Shown here one piece after another: positions 1 to 7,739 of a DNA stretch of 64,000 nt; position 1 is the stretch's first letter; each line of letters starts with the position of its first letter. The notes beneath the pieces were generated by a model that was not told the origin of the DNA, ran no database searches, and worked only from the letters and a program-made list of their open reading frames with translations. The translations under genes were made by a program, and so were the position numbers. The stretch is from positions 21,161 to 85,160 of IMG/VR virus record IMGVR_UViG_3300038428_000280; one strand, written 5' to 3'. The DNA is from a virus.

Positions 1-28
1 CCGAAGAATACCGTCTAAGAAAATACGC

Positions 29-56
29 TTGACATTTTCTTTTTCTGTGATATGGT
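29..56 (+). promoter_or_regulatory. Sigma70-like promoter, extended -10
   Basis: TTGACA at 29-34, a 16 bp spacer, and TATGGT at 51-56 preceded by TGA, which makes an extended -10. It would start a leader of about 60 nt before the gene at 125. That leader contains a short CCTC/GAGG inverted repeat near 105 and an AAAGGA ribosome site. Confidence 0.55.
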
Positions 57-124
57 TATGATTGTTCGGGCAATTCCGCCTGAATATAAAAGTCCTCAAT
101 TAGAGGCAATGTAAAAAGGAAAAT

Positions 125-1021
125 ATGAGAAAAAATGACTACGAGCTGTCAGTCAAAGTTGACGGCAGCAAACTTCCGGAATATGGTTCCCACGGCAAAA
201 CTTACGTTCGTGGAGAAATAGGCAGGGAATTCACCCTCCAATTCAGAAATAACACAGCCGACCGCGTTCTTGCACGCTTTAGCGTTGACGGATTGAGTGT
301 CCTTGACGGTAAAAGTGCAGACCGAGATTCTAGTGGATATATTTGTGATGCTTATGCATCCATTGAAATTGCTGGTTGGCGAACATCACTTGATGAAGTC
401 AGAAGGTTTGAATTTTCATCAAAGGGTAAGTCTTATGCTGGCAAAACCATCAGCAGTTCCAACTGCGGGGTAATTGGAGTTCAGGTTTTTTCGGAGAGAC
501 AACCCAAGATAAAAATTGTTGAGAAACACATTCATCATCACCACGACCATTACCCTGAACCTGCGCCTTGGCCTTGGGATCCGTGGAAGCCTTGGAAAAA
601 GCCGTATGACCCGTATCCTTGGAAACCAACTCCTATTTGGGGTAACGGTGATATTATTTGCCGGGATACTTTGAAGGATACCAGCGCAACATATTCTGCA
701 AATGCTTCTTCCATGCTACGGTCATCAAAGGGAAGAGACAATGGCAATGTCAGAAAAATGTCATTCGGTGGAGGTTGTTCTTGCTCATCACCTGATGAAG
801 TAACCGATTACAATCTTGGAACCAAGTTTGGTGATGCTAAATCCGACCATGTTAGAACTGTAAAGTTTGAAACAGGTTCATTGATTACCCAATTGGAAAT
901 CTACTACACCGACCGCGCAGGATTGGAAAATGCTGGAATAAATCTTGACAAAAGAACACCAGCGGTATCCGTTCATCCTCAAGCATTTAGTGGGTTTTGC
1001 CAACCGCCTGACGAAGATTAA
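125..1021 (+). CDS. Hypothetical protein with His/Pro/Trp-rich linker
   Basis: 298 aa, function unknown. Residues about 1-130 form a mixed-composition domain (GKTYVRGEIGREF, then SVDGLSVLDGK) that resembles uncharacterised proteins of large phages and some bacteria. This is followed by a run of histidines (about 136-141) and a stretch dominated by Pro, Trp and Lys (about 144-170), then a Cys-containing segment GGGCSCSS near 218. No signal peptide or membrane segment is visible. The start at 125 has an AAAGGA ribosome site. It is the only gene between its own promoter (29-56) and a strong terminator (1040-1071), so it is a monocistronic unit. It could be a virion or secreted surface protein, but this is a guess. 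Confidence 0.8.
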   Translation: MRKNDYELSVKVDGSKLPEYGSHGKTYVRGEIGREFTLQFRNNTADRVLARFSVDGLSVLDGKSADRDSSGYICDAYASIEIAGWRTSLDEVRRFEFSSKGKSYAGKTISSSNCGVIGVQVFSERQPKIKIVEKHIHHHHDHYPEPAPWPWDPWKPWKKPYDPYPWKPTPIWGNGDIICRDTLKDTSATYSANASSMLRSSKGRDNGNVRKMSFGGGCSCSSPDEVTDYNLGTKFGDAKSDHVRTVKFETGSLITQLEIYYTDRAGLENAGINLDKRTPAVSVHPQAFSGFCQPPDED

Positions 1022-1039
1022 GTTCTATTATTTCAAAAG

Positions 1040-1071
1040 GCCCGGTTCGAGTGATTGAACCGGGCTTTCTT
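1040..1071 (+). terminator. Rho-independent terminator
   Basis: A perfect 9 bp GC-rich stem (GCCCGGTTC at 1040-1048 with GAACCGGGC at 1057-1065), an 8 nt loop and a TTTCTT tail. It separates the gene at 125 from the next promoter at 1073. Confidence 0.9.
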
Positions 1072-1072
1072 A

Positions 1073-1100
1073 TTGACTTTTATCTTCGATATGATATAAT
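1073..1100 (+). promoter_or_regulatory. Early-type promoter, -10 box 8 nt before ATG
   Basis: TTGACT at 1073-1078, a 16 bp spacer and a perfect TATAAT at 1095-1100 with an upstream TGA (extended -10). The start codon of the next gene is at 1109, so the predicted transcription start falls at or within 2 nt of the ATG. No ribosome binding site fits between them. Confidence 0.8.
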
Positions 1101-1108
1101 ATACCCAA

Positions 1109-1699
1109 ATGAAACTCAACTGTAACAGTTTTTTTGACGGAGAATTTGAATATCTCAATCTAAATGAATTGTATCTAAAATATAGAAATCTTTTAACGGA
1201 TACAAAAATTCCTTCGCAAATTCAATTTTTATTAAATCAATTCCACAACAATACATTTGGTGGATATGCAGAAGATAGAAAGGATATTTGGAAAGGAACC
1301 TACTTGGATAAACATGGGAATTATATTCATTTGGGAGTTGATATCAATGTCAGAGCAGGAACCAACATTCGATGCCCTTTTGATGCCAAAGTAATTGATA
1401 TTTTTATTGATAGCGATACACAAATTGGTTGGGGCGGTAGAATAATTTTACAGCCAAGCGAATATTTACCATATTTGGTTTTAGCTCATATTGAACCGAC
1501 ATCTTTAGTCAATAAAAATTATTTTAAGAAAGGTGAAATTATTGGTCAAGTTGGGACTTGGCCAGCCAATGGCAACACTTTTCAACATCTACATGTTCAA
1601 CTTGTTAAAGATTTGGATATAAACAATTTTGACGGATATGGTTGTGTTGAAGATTTGTCAAACAATATTGACCCTTTCGAAATGGAGTTTAAAATATGA
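1109..1699 (+). CDS. M23-family (LytM-like) metallopeptidase-like protein
   Basis: 196 aa. The core carries the M23 zinc-site pattern: HLGVD (H74, D78), a middle histidine in LAHIEP (H127) and the HxH pair in HLHVQ (H160, H162). Family members cleave peptide cross-links in peptidoglycan, so a role in host wall remodelling or lysis is possible. There is no signal peptide or cell-wall-binding domain, and the N-terminal 60 residues are unassigned, so the enzyme would be cytoplasmic unless released by another route. It is the first gene of a coupled plus-strand operon and probably the first codon of a leaderless mRNA. Its stop overlaps the start of the RNA ligase gene (ATGA). Confidence 0.75.
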   Translation: MKLNCNSFFDGEFEYLNLNELYLKYRNLLTDTKIPSQIQFLLNQFHNNTFGGYAEDRKDIWKGTYLDKHGNYIHLGVDINVRAGTNIRCPFDAKVIDIFIDSDTQIGWGGRIILQPSEYLPYLVLAHIEPTSLVNKNYFKKGEIIGQVGTWPANGNTFQHLHVQLVKDLDINNFDGYGCVEDLSNNIDPFEMEFKI

Positions 1700-2715
1700 C
1701 AAAATTAGCCACCCTAGAAAGAATTCATAGCATTCAACCCCACCCAAACAAGGAAGTGGAAAAACTTGAAATTGGCAAAGTAAAGGAATGGCCTGTCGTC
1801 ATTCCAAAAGGCCAATTCAAGGATGGCGATCTTGTTGTTTTTATTCAAATTGATTCCATTTGCCCCAAAGAAAATCCCTACTTTGCCTTTCTTGAAAGAC
1901 AAAAGTATAGAATTTGGAATGCTAAGTTTAAAGGAGCGCCTTCACAAGGTCTTGTGTGTCCTCTTTCTATTCTACCTAGAGGGGATTCATCCCTGAGAAT
2001 AGAGGAAGGAGCAGATGTTACCGAACATCTTGGCATCACTAAATATGAAAAACCTCTTGATTTAAGTATTTGCGGCGATGCTAAAGGTGGATTTCCGACA
2101 CACTTGATTCCTATTACCGATGAAGACAATTTACTCAATAATCCTGAAACTCTTAATGAATTCATGGGAGAAGAATGTTATCTTACCGTAAAGGTTGACG
2201 GTTCTTCCATGACCATTATCCATGATAACGGTGAAGTTAGGGTTTGCAGTCGCAGATTGGAGCAAAAAGAAGGAACAGGATTTTGGAAGATTGCTGAACA
2301 ATACGATTTGCCAAACAAACTTAAGGCTCAGATGGCGTTGAATATTGCCATTCAATCGGAAGCTTGTGGTGGAAAAATTCAGGGAAACCCATTGGGACTT
2401 TCCGAACCCTGTATGTTTGTCTTTAATGTCAAAGATATAACTACAGGCAAGTGGTATGGTTGGGAAGAAATTAAATCCATTTGTTCATTGTTCAATATAC
2501 CATCTGTGAGATTGGTTTGTGAACCTTTCATCTTTGATGAAACTTGGACCATTGCAAAACTTCAAGAAGAAGCAAATAAGGTGGTCTATGTGACTGCAAA
2601 AGGTGAAACAAAGAAAGGCGAAGGAGTGGTTCTTCGACCTACTAAACCAAAATATTCAGCTATTCTTGGTAAACCACTGTCGGTTAAAATCTTAAATCAG
2701 GAGTATAAACAATGA
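1696..2715 (+). CDS. RNA ligase, Rnl5 / DraRnl-like (TIGR02306 type)
   Basis: 339 aa ATP-dependent RNA ligase. The N-terminal 130 residues look like the OB-fold domain that precedes the catalytic domain in the Deinococcus DraRnl group. The nucleotidyltransferase core follows: KVDGSS with the AMP-accepting lysine K166, a GGKIQG motif III region near 225, EGVVLRP (motif IV) near 309 and SVKIL (motif V) near the C-terminus. DraRnl-type enzymes seal nicks with 3'-OH and 5'-phosphate ends. The gene has a GGAG ribosome site and overlaps both neighbours by ATGA. A cyclic-phosphate receiver-type domain and a polynucleotide kinase follow, so it belongs to an RNA-repair cassette. Confidence 0.88.
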   Translation: MTKLATLERIHSIQPHPNKEVEKLEIGKVKEWPVVIPKGQFKDGDLVVFIQIDSICPKENPYFAFLERQKYRIWNAKFKGAPSQGLVCPLSILPRGDSSLRIEEGADVTEHLGITKYEKPLDLSICGDAKGGFPTHLIPITDEDNLLNNPETLNEFMGEECYLTVKVDGSSMTIIHDNGEVRVCSRRLEQKEGTGFWKIAEQYDLPNKLKAQMALNIAIQSEACGGKIQGNPLGLSEPCMFVFNVKDITTGKWYGWEEIKSICSLFNIPSVRLVCEPFIFDETWTIAKLQEEANKVVYVTAKGETKKGEGVVLRPTKPKYSAILGKPLSVKILNQEYKQ

Positions 2716-3245
2716 TTTCTCCATTCTTTTTTCATAGCATGATTGATGAAGATTATGCTTGGGAACTTCAATTCTTTCAAAAATATAGGGATTTGAAGGA
2801 TGGTCTCGACATATTCAACATTGAAATGAATTGGGATAAATATATGGCTGACCATAATCCAAAATTCATTTTCAGTCTGAAATTGATTAACATCATTATT
2901 TTCGAGTTCATCATTTACAATATATGGCATACCGATAACTCCCGTTCACCTTACTTTGGAATGGATGATGTTGATGCACCCAATTACGAAAAAGACAATC
3001 ATCCATCAACATCGGATGTTACCGTGATATTTCATTCGAGAAGAAATTTTTATCATGGGCAACCTATTTATTGGTATGAATTCAGGACTAAAATAGATGG
3101 TTTTGACTTCACGGATTTAATACCCCAACACTTTCTTAACGTTCCATTTACAGTATTCTATGAATACGGTGGAACACACGAAGAAGCGTTAAAAGAATTG
3201 ACAAGCGAAGGTTTTACGAATATAATAGAAGGCAATGAGCTATAA
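2712..3245 (+). CDS. Hypothetical protein in the RNA-repair operon
   Basis: 177 aa, not recognised. It is rich in aromatic and acidic residues, with a hydrophobic stretch around residues 55-72 (FSLKLINIIIFEFIIYNIW) that could be a buried strand/helix or a single membrane segment. It starts with an AGGAG ribosome site, overlaps the ligase stop (ATGA) and overlaps the next gene by 11 nt. This position suggests it is co-translated with the RNA-repair enzymes, but nothing in the protein shows a catalytic motif. Confidence 0.7.
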   Translation: MISPFFFHSMIDEDYAWELQFFQKYRDLKDGLDIFNIEMNWDKYMADHNPKFIFSLKLINIIIFEFIIYNIWHTDNSRSPYFGMDDVDAPNYEKDNHPSTSDVTVIFHSRRNFYHGQPIYWYEFRTKIDGFDFTDLIPQHFLNVPFTVFYEYGGTHEEALKELTSEGFTNIIEGNEL

Positions 3246-3585
3246 TTTATTTCTTGATGACAACCGCGACCCAAACAAGTTTCTTAACGATACAAAAACT
3301 TGGGTGATTGCACGTAATTATAATCAATTTGTAGATATAATTACGAAACAGGGTTTACCTGATTTGATTTCATTTGACCATGATTTGTGTGATGTTGACC
3401 AAGGAAAGGTGGAGGATTTCAAGGAAAAAACAGGGTATGATTGTGCCAAGTGGTTGATTGAATATTGCATGAAAACAAATCAATCGTTACCCAAATGGCA
3501 AATTCATACATTTAATCCAGCAGGCATGATAAATATTTACGATATTTTATCTACATATAACAATAAGGAAGAGGTTTGTGAATGA
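3235..3585 (+). CDS. Cyclic-phosphate processing receiver-like domain protein (cREC)
   Basis: 116 aa, a single compact domain. It carries the hallmarks of the receiver-like family described in RNA-repair loci: FLDDNRDP at the N-terminus (D8, D9), the SFDHDL motif (about 46-51), KTGYDCAKWL, and an IHTFNPAG segment. Comparative genomics links this family to processing of 2',3'-cyclic phosphate ends left by RNA-cutting toxins; I know of no biochemical proof for this protein. Its location between an RNA ligase and a polynucleotide kinase supports the assignment. It has a GAAGG ribosome site. Confidence 0.78.
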   Translation: MSYNLFLDDNRDPNKFLNDTKTWVIARNYNQFVDIITKQGLPDLISFDHDLCDVDQGKVEDFKEKTGYDCAKWLIEYCMKTNQSLPKWQIHTFNPAGMINIYDILSTYNNKEEVCE

Positions 3586-3586
3586 T

Positions 3587-4060
3587 ATGGACGATTTAAT
3601 AAAAAATATTGGTGATAAAAAGAAAGCTTTGATTATTCTTGTGGGTCCTCCTGCAAGTGGTAAATCAACTTGGGGTAAGAAATTTGCTTTGGATAATGGT
3701 GTGGTCTATGTTTCAACCGATGAAATCAGAAAAGAAATTGGCTCGGGAGAAGGCGACCAAACCGTGTCTGCTGTGGCTTTCGGTATTGCTCGTCGCAGAG
3801 TTTCAGCCGCTTTGAGTGCAGGTAAAAATGTAATGATTGATGCCACCAACGTCAACAGAAAATCTCGTAAGGATTGGGTTAATTTGGGAAAAGGTCATTC
3901 ATCGTATATTATTGCTGTCGCTTTTGAGGTTCCAAAAGCCGAACTTTTGAAAAGAGATGCGAAGCGTGAACGTCAAGTTGGACCGGAAGTTATTGACAGA
4001 TTTATAAACAAATATGCCCGTCCAGCAGCAGACGAAGTGAACAAGGTTATCATTAAATAA
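3587..4060 (+). CDS. Polynucleotide 5'-kinase-like P-loop protein
   Basis: 157 aa from the ATG at 3587 (160 aa from an upstream GTG at 3578). It has a Walker A motif GPPASGKST at residues 20-28, a STDEIRKEIG segment typical of the T4 Pnkp/AAA_33 kinase family, IDATN (Walker B-like) and an arginine-rich lid (KRDAKRER). These enzymes phosphorylate 5'-OH ends of RNA or DNA, which is the step required before ligation. There is no fused phosphatase domain, unlike T4 Pnkp. The neighbouring cREC protein may handle the 3' end instead. A GGAAGAGG ribosome site lies upstream. Confidence 0.85.
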   Translation: MDDLIKNIGDKKKALIILVGPPASGKSTWGKKFALDNGVVYVSTDEIRKEIGSGEGDQTVSAVAFGIARRRVSAALSAGKNVMIDATNVNRKSRKDWVNLGKGHSSYIIAVAFEVPKAELLKRDAKRERQVGPEVIDRFINKYARPAADEVNKVIIK

Positions 4061-4065
4061 AAATT

Positions 4066-4398
4066 ATGACAAGCAAGAAAATTATCACTGAAATTTCAAA
4101 ATTGGATGGATGGAAATGGCACAAAGGGAGTGAATTACGTTTTGGTCCACCAATTAAAGGTGAAAAAATTATAAAGCGAGGATGGCATCTAGGTAAAAGA
4201 GTAAGAGAAACTTTACCAGCCTATCTTACTGATAGAAATGCTGTTATAATGGTAATTAATAAACAAAATAAGATGGTTCAATTTGCAATTGACAATTTAA
4301 TTCACGATAAACTTTATCCAAATCAGCCGACAATTTGTGCAACCGCACACCAACTTTGTGAAGCTCTTTTAAGGGTATTGGATAAATGGAAAGAATAA
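4066..4398 (+). CDS. Phage ABA-sandwich-like protein, copy 1
   Basis: 110 aa. It begins ITEISKLDGWKW and ends with an ATAHQLCEALLRV helix, the pattern seen in the small phage ABA-sandwich family (a beta-alpha domain common in phages, function unknown). It is followed 4 nt later by a longer relative with the same ends, so the pair probably arose by duplication. There is no clear ribosome site upstream, only the AT-rich sequence AAAAATT. Confidence 0.65.
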   Translation: MTSKKIITEISKLDGWKWHKGSELRFGPPIKGEKIIKRGWHLGKRVRETLPAYLTDRNAVIMVINKQNKMVQFAIDNLIHDKLYPNQPTICATAHQLCEALLRVLDKWKE

Positions 4399-4402
4399 AA
4401 TT

Positions 4403-4846
4403 ATGAAAGAAATAGACATTCTTACTGAAATTGCAGCTTTAGATGGTGGAAAATGGCTTTATGCTCCAAAAGCCGAAACACCACACCGTTTTTGGTTGGA
4501 TGATGATGCTTACGTTTCTCATGCCCAAGATTTTATTGAATGGGATGGAGTAAAAGATATTCCCATCGGATGGGATTATTGCCATTTCAAAGATTACACA
4601 AAATCTTATGATGCAATTTTACCTGTAATTAAAAAGCTAAAGGATGAAAATCAATTTTCAAGCAATCCGGCCCATTATCCTACTTGGATGTTTTCTTCAC
4701 ATCTTCTTAAAATTTTAGGTCTTAAATTGTGGAACAATGGAGAACCGTTGAAGTCACCATGTAATCTTTGTCAAATAATTTTATCAGCAACTCCGCTTCA
4801 ACTTTGTGAAGCTGTTTTAAGAGCGGTGAATAAGTGGAAGGAATAA
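4403..4846 (+). CDS. Phage ABA-sandwich-like protein, copy 2
   Basis: 147 aa, a longer version of the preceding protein. It shares LTEIAALDG at the N-terminus and TPLQLCEAVLRAVNKWKE at the C-terminus. The middle has an insertion with two cysteines (CNLCQ) absent from copy 1. The function of the family is unknown. The 4 nt spacing suggests translational coupling. Confidence 0.65.
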   Translation: MKEIDILTEIAALDGGKWLYAPKAETPHRFWLDDDAYVSHAQDFIEWDGVKDIPIGWDYCHFKDYTKSYDAILPVIKKLKDENQFSSNPAHYPTWMFSSHLLKILGLKLWNNGEPLKSPCNLCQIILSATPLQLCEAVLRAVNKWKE

Positions 4847-4850
4847 CTTC

Positions 4851-5147
4851 ATGCATTTGGGTCATCTATCTGTTGAAGCATTTTTGAGAAAAGGTGAATA
4901 TGACCAAGGTGATGTGGCCATAATTGATTACGATGATTTATATGATTATTTGCATTCAGTAAAATTAAAACCAAATAAATCTGTAGAAGCACCACCCTAT
5001 CAAGTCGCTTATGATTTTCCCCCATTGTTTAAATGTTTTTTTGGTCATAAATTTGAATGGAAAGTAACACCAATGGGTCAGTGGAGACAAGAAATTTGTA
5101 AAAAATGTGGTATAACAAGACACACCGAAAAACTAACAAAAATATGA
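4851..5147 (+). CDS. Small protein with C-terminal zinc-ribbon-like motif
   Basis: 98 aa. The first 55 residues are acidic and aromatic (DYDDLYDYLH). The last 35 contain a Cys/His set: CFFGH, then ICKKCG and RH near the end, a plausible treble-clef or zinc-ribbon site. It has a strong GGAAGGA ribosome site. The stop overlaps the ATG of the following gene (ATGA at 5144). Confidence 0.6.
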   Translation: MHLGHLSVEAFLRKGEYDQGDVAIIDYDDLYDYLHSVKLKPNKSVEAPPYQVAYDFPPLFKCFFGHKFEWKVTPMGQWRQEICKKCGITRHTEKLTKI

Positions 5148-5653
5148 AAGATGAAATAATTGACATAGAAGCAGTAACCGTACCGGATAAAGAACCAACC
5201 GACAAAACATTAAAATTGATTGATGAACTAAACAATCAACTTACCACCGAGAAAGGTGAATGGATTTATGTTAAAAACGTAGGGATTTGTTGGCATCCTT
5301 CTTTAGTTGAAAAACAGATGGGACATACTCCACAAATAGAAATGCCCTCCCCATCAACACCCCCTCTTCTATTAGAGGATATAGTCAAATGGGGTAACAC
5401 AATAGATTTTGATAATATTCCACAAAATGCAGTGGTATTGGTTAAATTGGATATCAGTGACCCGTTTCGTGTTCAAATGATGCAACGGGTTATTGCCAAG
5501 CAGGTTCTTGAACCGAGAATCGAAAAGTTGAAAGAACGACGCGTTTGTATTTTGTTTATGCAGGCGGGCGACGACATTTCAGTAATGCCCGAAGAAGATA
5601 TGAAAAAAGCCGGTTGGGAAAAGAAGGAAAAGAGTATCATTATTACACCTTAA
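5144..5653 (+). CDS. Hypothetical phage protein
   Basis: 169 aa. I place the start at 5144 because that ATG overlaps the previous stop (ATGA); the longer frame from 5105 would run inside the upstream gene. An acidic N-terminus and Pro-rich middle are followed by a segment reading VVLVKLDISDP and RVCILFMQAGDD, consistent with an alternating alpha/beta fold. It resembles conserved hypothetical proteins of large phages; no function is assigned. Confidence 0.65.
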   Translation: MKDEIIDIEAVTVPDKEPTDKTLKLIDELNNQLTTEKGEWIYVKNVGICWHPSLVEKQMGHTPQIEMPSPSTPPLLLEDIVKWGNTIDFDNIPQNAVVLVKLDISDPFRVQMMQRVIAKQVLEPRIEKLKERRVCILFMQAGDDISVMPEEDMKKAGWEKKEKSIIITP

Positions 5654-5655
5654 TT

Positions 5656-5853
5656 ATGGATGATTGTAATAAATATTTTATTTCTTGGAATGAGTTTTTG
5701 AAGGATGCTAAAGTTTGTAATGACCTTCAATTAACCCAAGAAGAGATAAATGAATTAATGGAATTCCATGAAAAATCAATTCAACAACGTGATAGAGATT
5801 GGTCATTGATATCGAATTGGGTTGTTGGAGCAGAGCCTATTGGTGAGGCTTGA
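5656..5853 (+). CDS. Small hypothetical protein
   Basis: 65 aa starting MDDCNKYF at 5656, two bases after the preceding stop. It is mostly helical and acidic with a heptad-like stretch (LTQEEINELMEFHEKS). The longer frame from 5545 lies inside the upstream gene and is not used. Function unknown. Confidence 0.5.
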   Translation: MDDCNKYFISWNEFLKDAKVCNDLQLTQEEINELMEFHEKSIQQRDRDWSLISNWVVGAEPIGEA

Positions 5854-5883
5854 CTTTTATAATTAGTGGAGTATCATCATAAA

Positions 5884-6090
5884 ATGAATGATGACGAGCC
5901 TAAATATCGCTGTGCTTGGTGTATAAGAGACACCCATACCAATCCATGCGAATTTTGTGGAAGCGATACTGTTCATGTCAAAGGAACGGTACACAATTGC
6001 CATTGGTCCATGTACACAATTAGCACGGTCAAATGTAAATTGTGTGACAAAATCATCAGTTACGAAGATTATCTGAACGGGAAATTTTAA
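5884..6090 (+). CDS. Small zinc-finger protein
   Basis: 68 aa with three CxxC pairs: CAWC, CEFC and CKLC. Two extra Cys/His residues (HNCHW) lie between the second and third. This fits two zinc-ribbon knuckles. I start at ATG 5884 with GGAG upstream; a GTG at 5866 would add six residues. Function unknown; such proteins often bind nucleic acid or host proteins. Confidence 0.6.
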   Translation: MNDDEPKYRCAWCIRDTHTNPCEFCGSDTVHVKGTVHNCHWSMYTISTVKCKLCDKIISYEDYLNGKF

Positions 6091-6092
6091 AT

Positions 6093-6470
6093 ATGAAAAC
6101 AACATTGGAGAAATGGGCAGATAAAATAAGGAAATTACGGAAAAATCAACCCAAAGTGACTCTGAAAGAAGCTCAGGCACAAGCAGACCGGGTTATGAAA
6201 GTTGTTAGAGAAGCCAAAGGTATTAAACGGCTGGAACCAAGGGTTTATCATAAGACACCTTATGTTTTGGATGAAGACATAAAGAAACTGCATGGGGCCG
6301 CTTGGTTTAAAAAATTCGTCAAAGCTGCCGGCCCCGGCAATACAATGATGATTATTCCAGCCAATGACCCGTCGCATAAAAAATCAAGGCAACAAATAGG
6401 TATGTATATGTGGGATTATGAAAGATTTGCTGATGTGGTTGATTTTAACAGACCCACATATTTCGATTAA
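6093..6470 (+). CDS. Basic hypothetical protein
   Basis: 125 aa, strongly basic in the first half (KIRKLRKNQPKVTLKEAQ, then RVMKVVREAKGIKR), with a more mixed C-terminal half. The composition suggests nucleic-acid contact, but no named domain is visible. It starts 2 nt after the zinc-finger gene. Confidence 0.6.
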   Translation: MKTTLEKWADKIRKLRKNQPKVTLKEAQAQADRVMKVVREAKGIKRLEPRVYHKTPYVLDEDIKKLHGAAWFKKFVKAAGPGNTMMIIPANDPSHKKSRQQIGMYMWDYERFADVVDFNRPTYFD

Positions 6471-6521
6471 AAAATAACAACAAGTAGTAAAACGCATATG
6501 AGATAGAAGAACAATAACGAT

Positions 6522-7181
6522 ATGAACATTATCAACAGAACGCAAGTCTTGAAGCTAAACAGCGCTTGGCAAGCTGTAGGTCAATCAACCGTGGGTAAAG
6601 CCTTGGTTGACTTGGCCGCAGGCAAGTGCGCTTTGGCTCTTGACATTGAATACGAAAAGGATGAAAAAGGTGAATACATCCTTGACGAAAATGGTTGGCC
6701 ATCCGGTCAATCATGGCCTCGTCCGGTAACTTGGGAAGAGTGGATTACGTTACCTGTTCGCCCGTTTGATGATGTCATTCATTATGGTAATGGCCTCAAA
6801 ACCATGAGAGCGCCTACGGTCATTATTGCTAAAAACTTTAGCAGAATGCCTCTTAAAAAATTCAAAGGCAAACCTTCCAAGGATGCTATTTGGATTCGTG
6901 ATAACGGTACCGACCAATACACGGGCAGAAAATTGAAGCGTCATGAAGCTACGGTTGACCACATTCTCCCTCAATCGAGGGGTGGTCAAAATACTTGGGA
7001 AAACCTTGCCCTCACAGCCAAGGAAATTAATGCCAAGAAAGGTAACAAGCTTAACAGTGAAGTGGGTTTGAAATTGATTCGCGAGCCAAAGGCTCCAAGA
7101 CCAATTCCATTGTCTCACTTGATTAGAGAAATCAAGCATCCTGATTGGAGACCACACCTTCCGCATTTGGTTGAAGATTAG
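6522..7181 (+). CDS. HNH endonuclease
   Basis: 219 aa. The HNH core reads VDHILPQSRGG (D146, H147), followed by NTWENL (N161) and AKKGN. It has the usual N-terminal extension of this family (LNSAWQAVG and VTWEEWITLPVRP), and the metal-binding histidine lies in the C-terminal third. The family includes free-standing bacterial and phage nucleases; the target is unknown. It closes the first plus-strand block and is followed by a bidirectional terminator. Its last 50 nt overlap, tail to tail, the extended reading frame of the minus-strand endonuclease VII gene. Confidence 0.82.
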   Translation: MNIINRTQVLKLNSAWQAVGQSTVGKALVDLAAGKCALALDIEYEKDEKGEYILDENGWPSGQSWPRPVTWEEWITLPVRPFDDVIHYGNGLKTMRAPTVIIAKNFSRMPLKKFKGKPSKDAIWIRDNGTDQYTGRKLKRHEATVDHILPQSRGGQNTWENLALTAKEINAKKGNKLNSEVGLKLIREPKAPRPIPLSHLIREIKHPDWRPHLPHLVED

Positions 7182-7662
7182 GAAAATTACTCTTTGGGGA
7201 ATTAAAGTTAAAAAAGGACCCTCTGTTAACTATAATAGAGGGTTCTTTTTTTAAATATTTGATTGCAGATTCAAGAATTGATATATTATCTTTGAATAAG
7301 CCTATCCCAACATTACAACTATGACATAATAATCCTCTTATTACATTAGTTTTATGGCAATGGTCAACGTATAATTGAGGCGAAATGGAATGTTTACTTT
7401 CTTTATTACCACATATAGCACAACATCCGTTTTGATTATTTAATAGGATGATATAATCTTCCATTGAAAGGTTGTGAACTTTTTTAAGACGACCTCTTCT
7501 TTTATGAATCTTTACTTTATCTTTATTATTGGCCTTCCATAATTTAGACCTTAGTTTAGCACAAGATTTACAATATGGCCCTTTACCCATTTTGCCTGCA
7601 CTTGGATTATTGTAAAATTCTTCCAAATTCTTTTTTATCTTACATTGTGCACACCTTTTCAT
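7132..7662 (-). CDS. Recombination endonuclease VII (gp49)-like HNH protein
   Basis: 176 aa. It has a CAQC/CKSC zinc knuckle at the N-terminus, a basic linker, then CAICG, LYVDHCHKT and RGLLCHSCN, the His-Me core of the endonuclease VII family. T4 gp49 resolves branched DNA, but many short relatives like this act as mobile, free-standing endonucleases. The gene is isolated between two terminators (7210-7252 and 7683-7725). Its last ~38 codons are odd: they read straight through the terminator hairpin and into the antisense of the HNH gene, so the natural C-terminus was probably near LKKEP and a stop has been lost. Confidence 0.75.
   Translation of the reverse strand: MKRCAQCKIKKNLEEFYNNPSAGKMGKGPYCKSCAKLRSKLWKANNKDKVKIHKRRGRLKKVHNLSMEDYIILLNNQNGCCAICGNKESKHSISPQLYVDHCHKTNVIRGLLCHSCNVGIGLFKDNISILESAIKYLKKEPSIIVNRGSFFNFNSPKSNFPNLQPNAEGVVSNQDA
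7210..7252. terminator. Bidirectional terminator between convergent genes
   Basis: GGACCCTCT at 7216-7224 pairs with AGAGGGTTC at 7237-7245 (one G-T pair), with a 12 nt loop. It is flanked by A6 on the left and T7 on the right. It therefore works on both strands, ending the plus-strand early operon and the minus-strand gene. Confidence 0.9.
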
Positions 7663-7682
7663 TAATAGTAGTTATCGAAAGC

Positions 7683-7725
7683 AAAAAACAGGTCATCTTG
7701 CATTACACAAAAAGACCTGTTTTTT
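7683..7725 (-). terminator. Rho-independent terminator after the VWA gene
   Basis: AAAAAACAGGTC at 7683-7694 is complementary to GACCTGTTTTTT at 7714-7725. Read on the minus strand it gives a stem ending in a U tract, 15 nt after the stop of the VWA gene. Confidence 0.85.
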
Positions 7726-7739
7726 ATTAATTATCAAAA

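Noticed and set aside
544-640. His/Trp-rich stretch as an engineered tag or assembly artefact
   Set aside because: Codons vary, it is in frame with both flanking regions, and there are no vector-like sequences around it.
5105-5143. Longer start for the gene at 5144
   Set aside because: It would run inside the preceding gene; ATG 5144 overlaps that gene's stop as in many neighbours.
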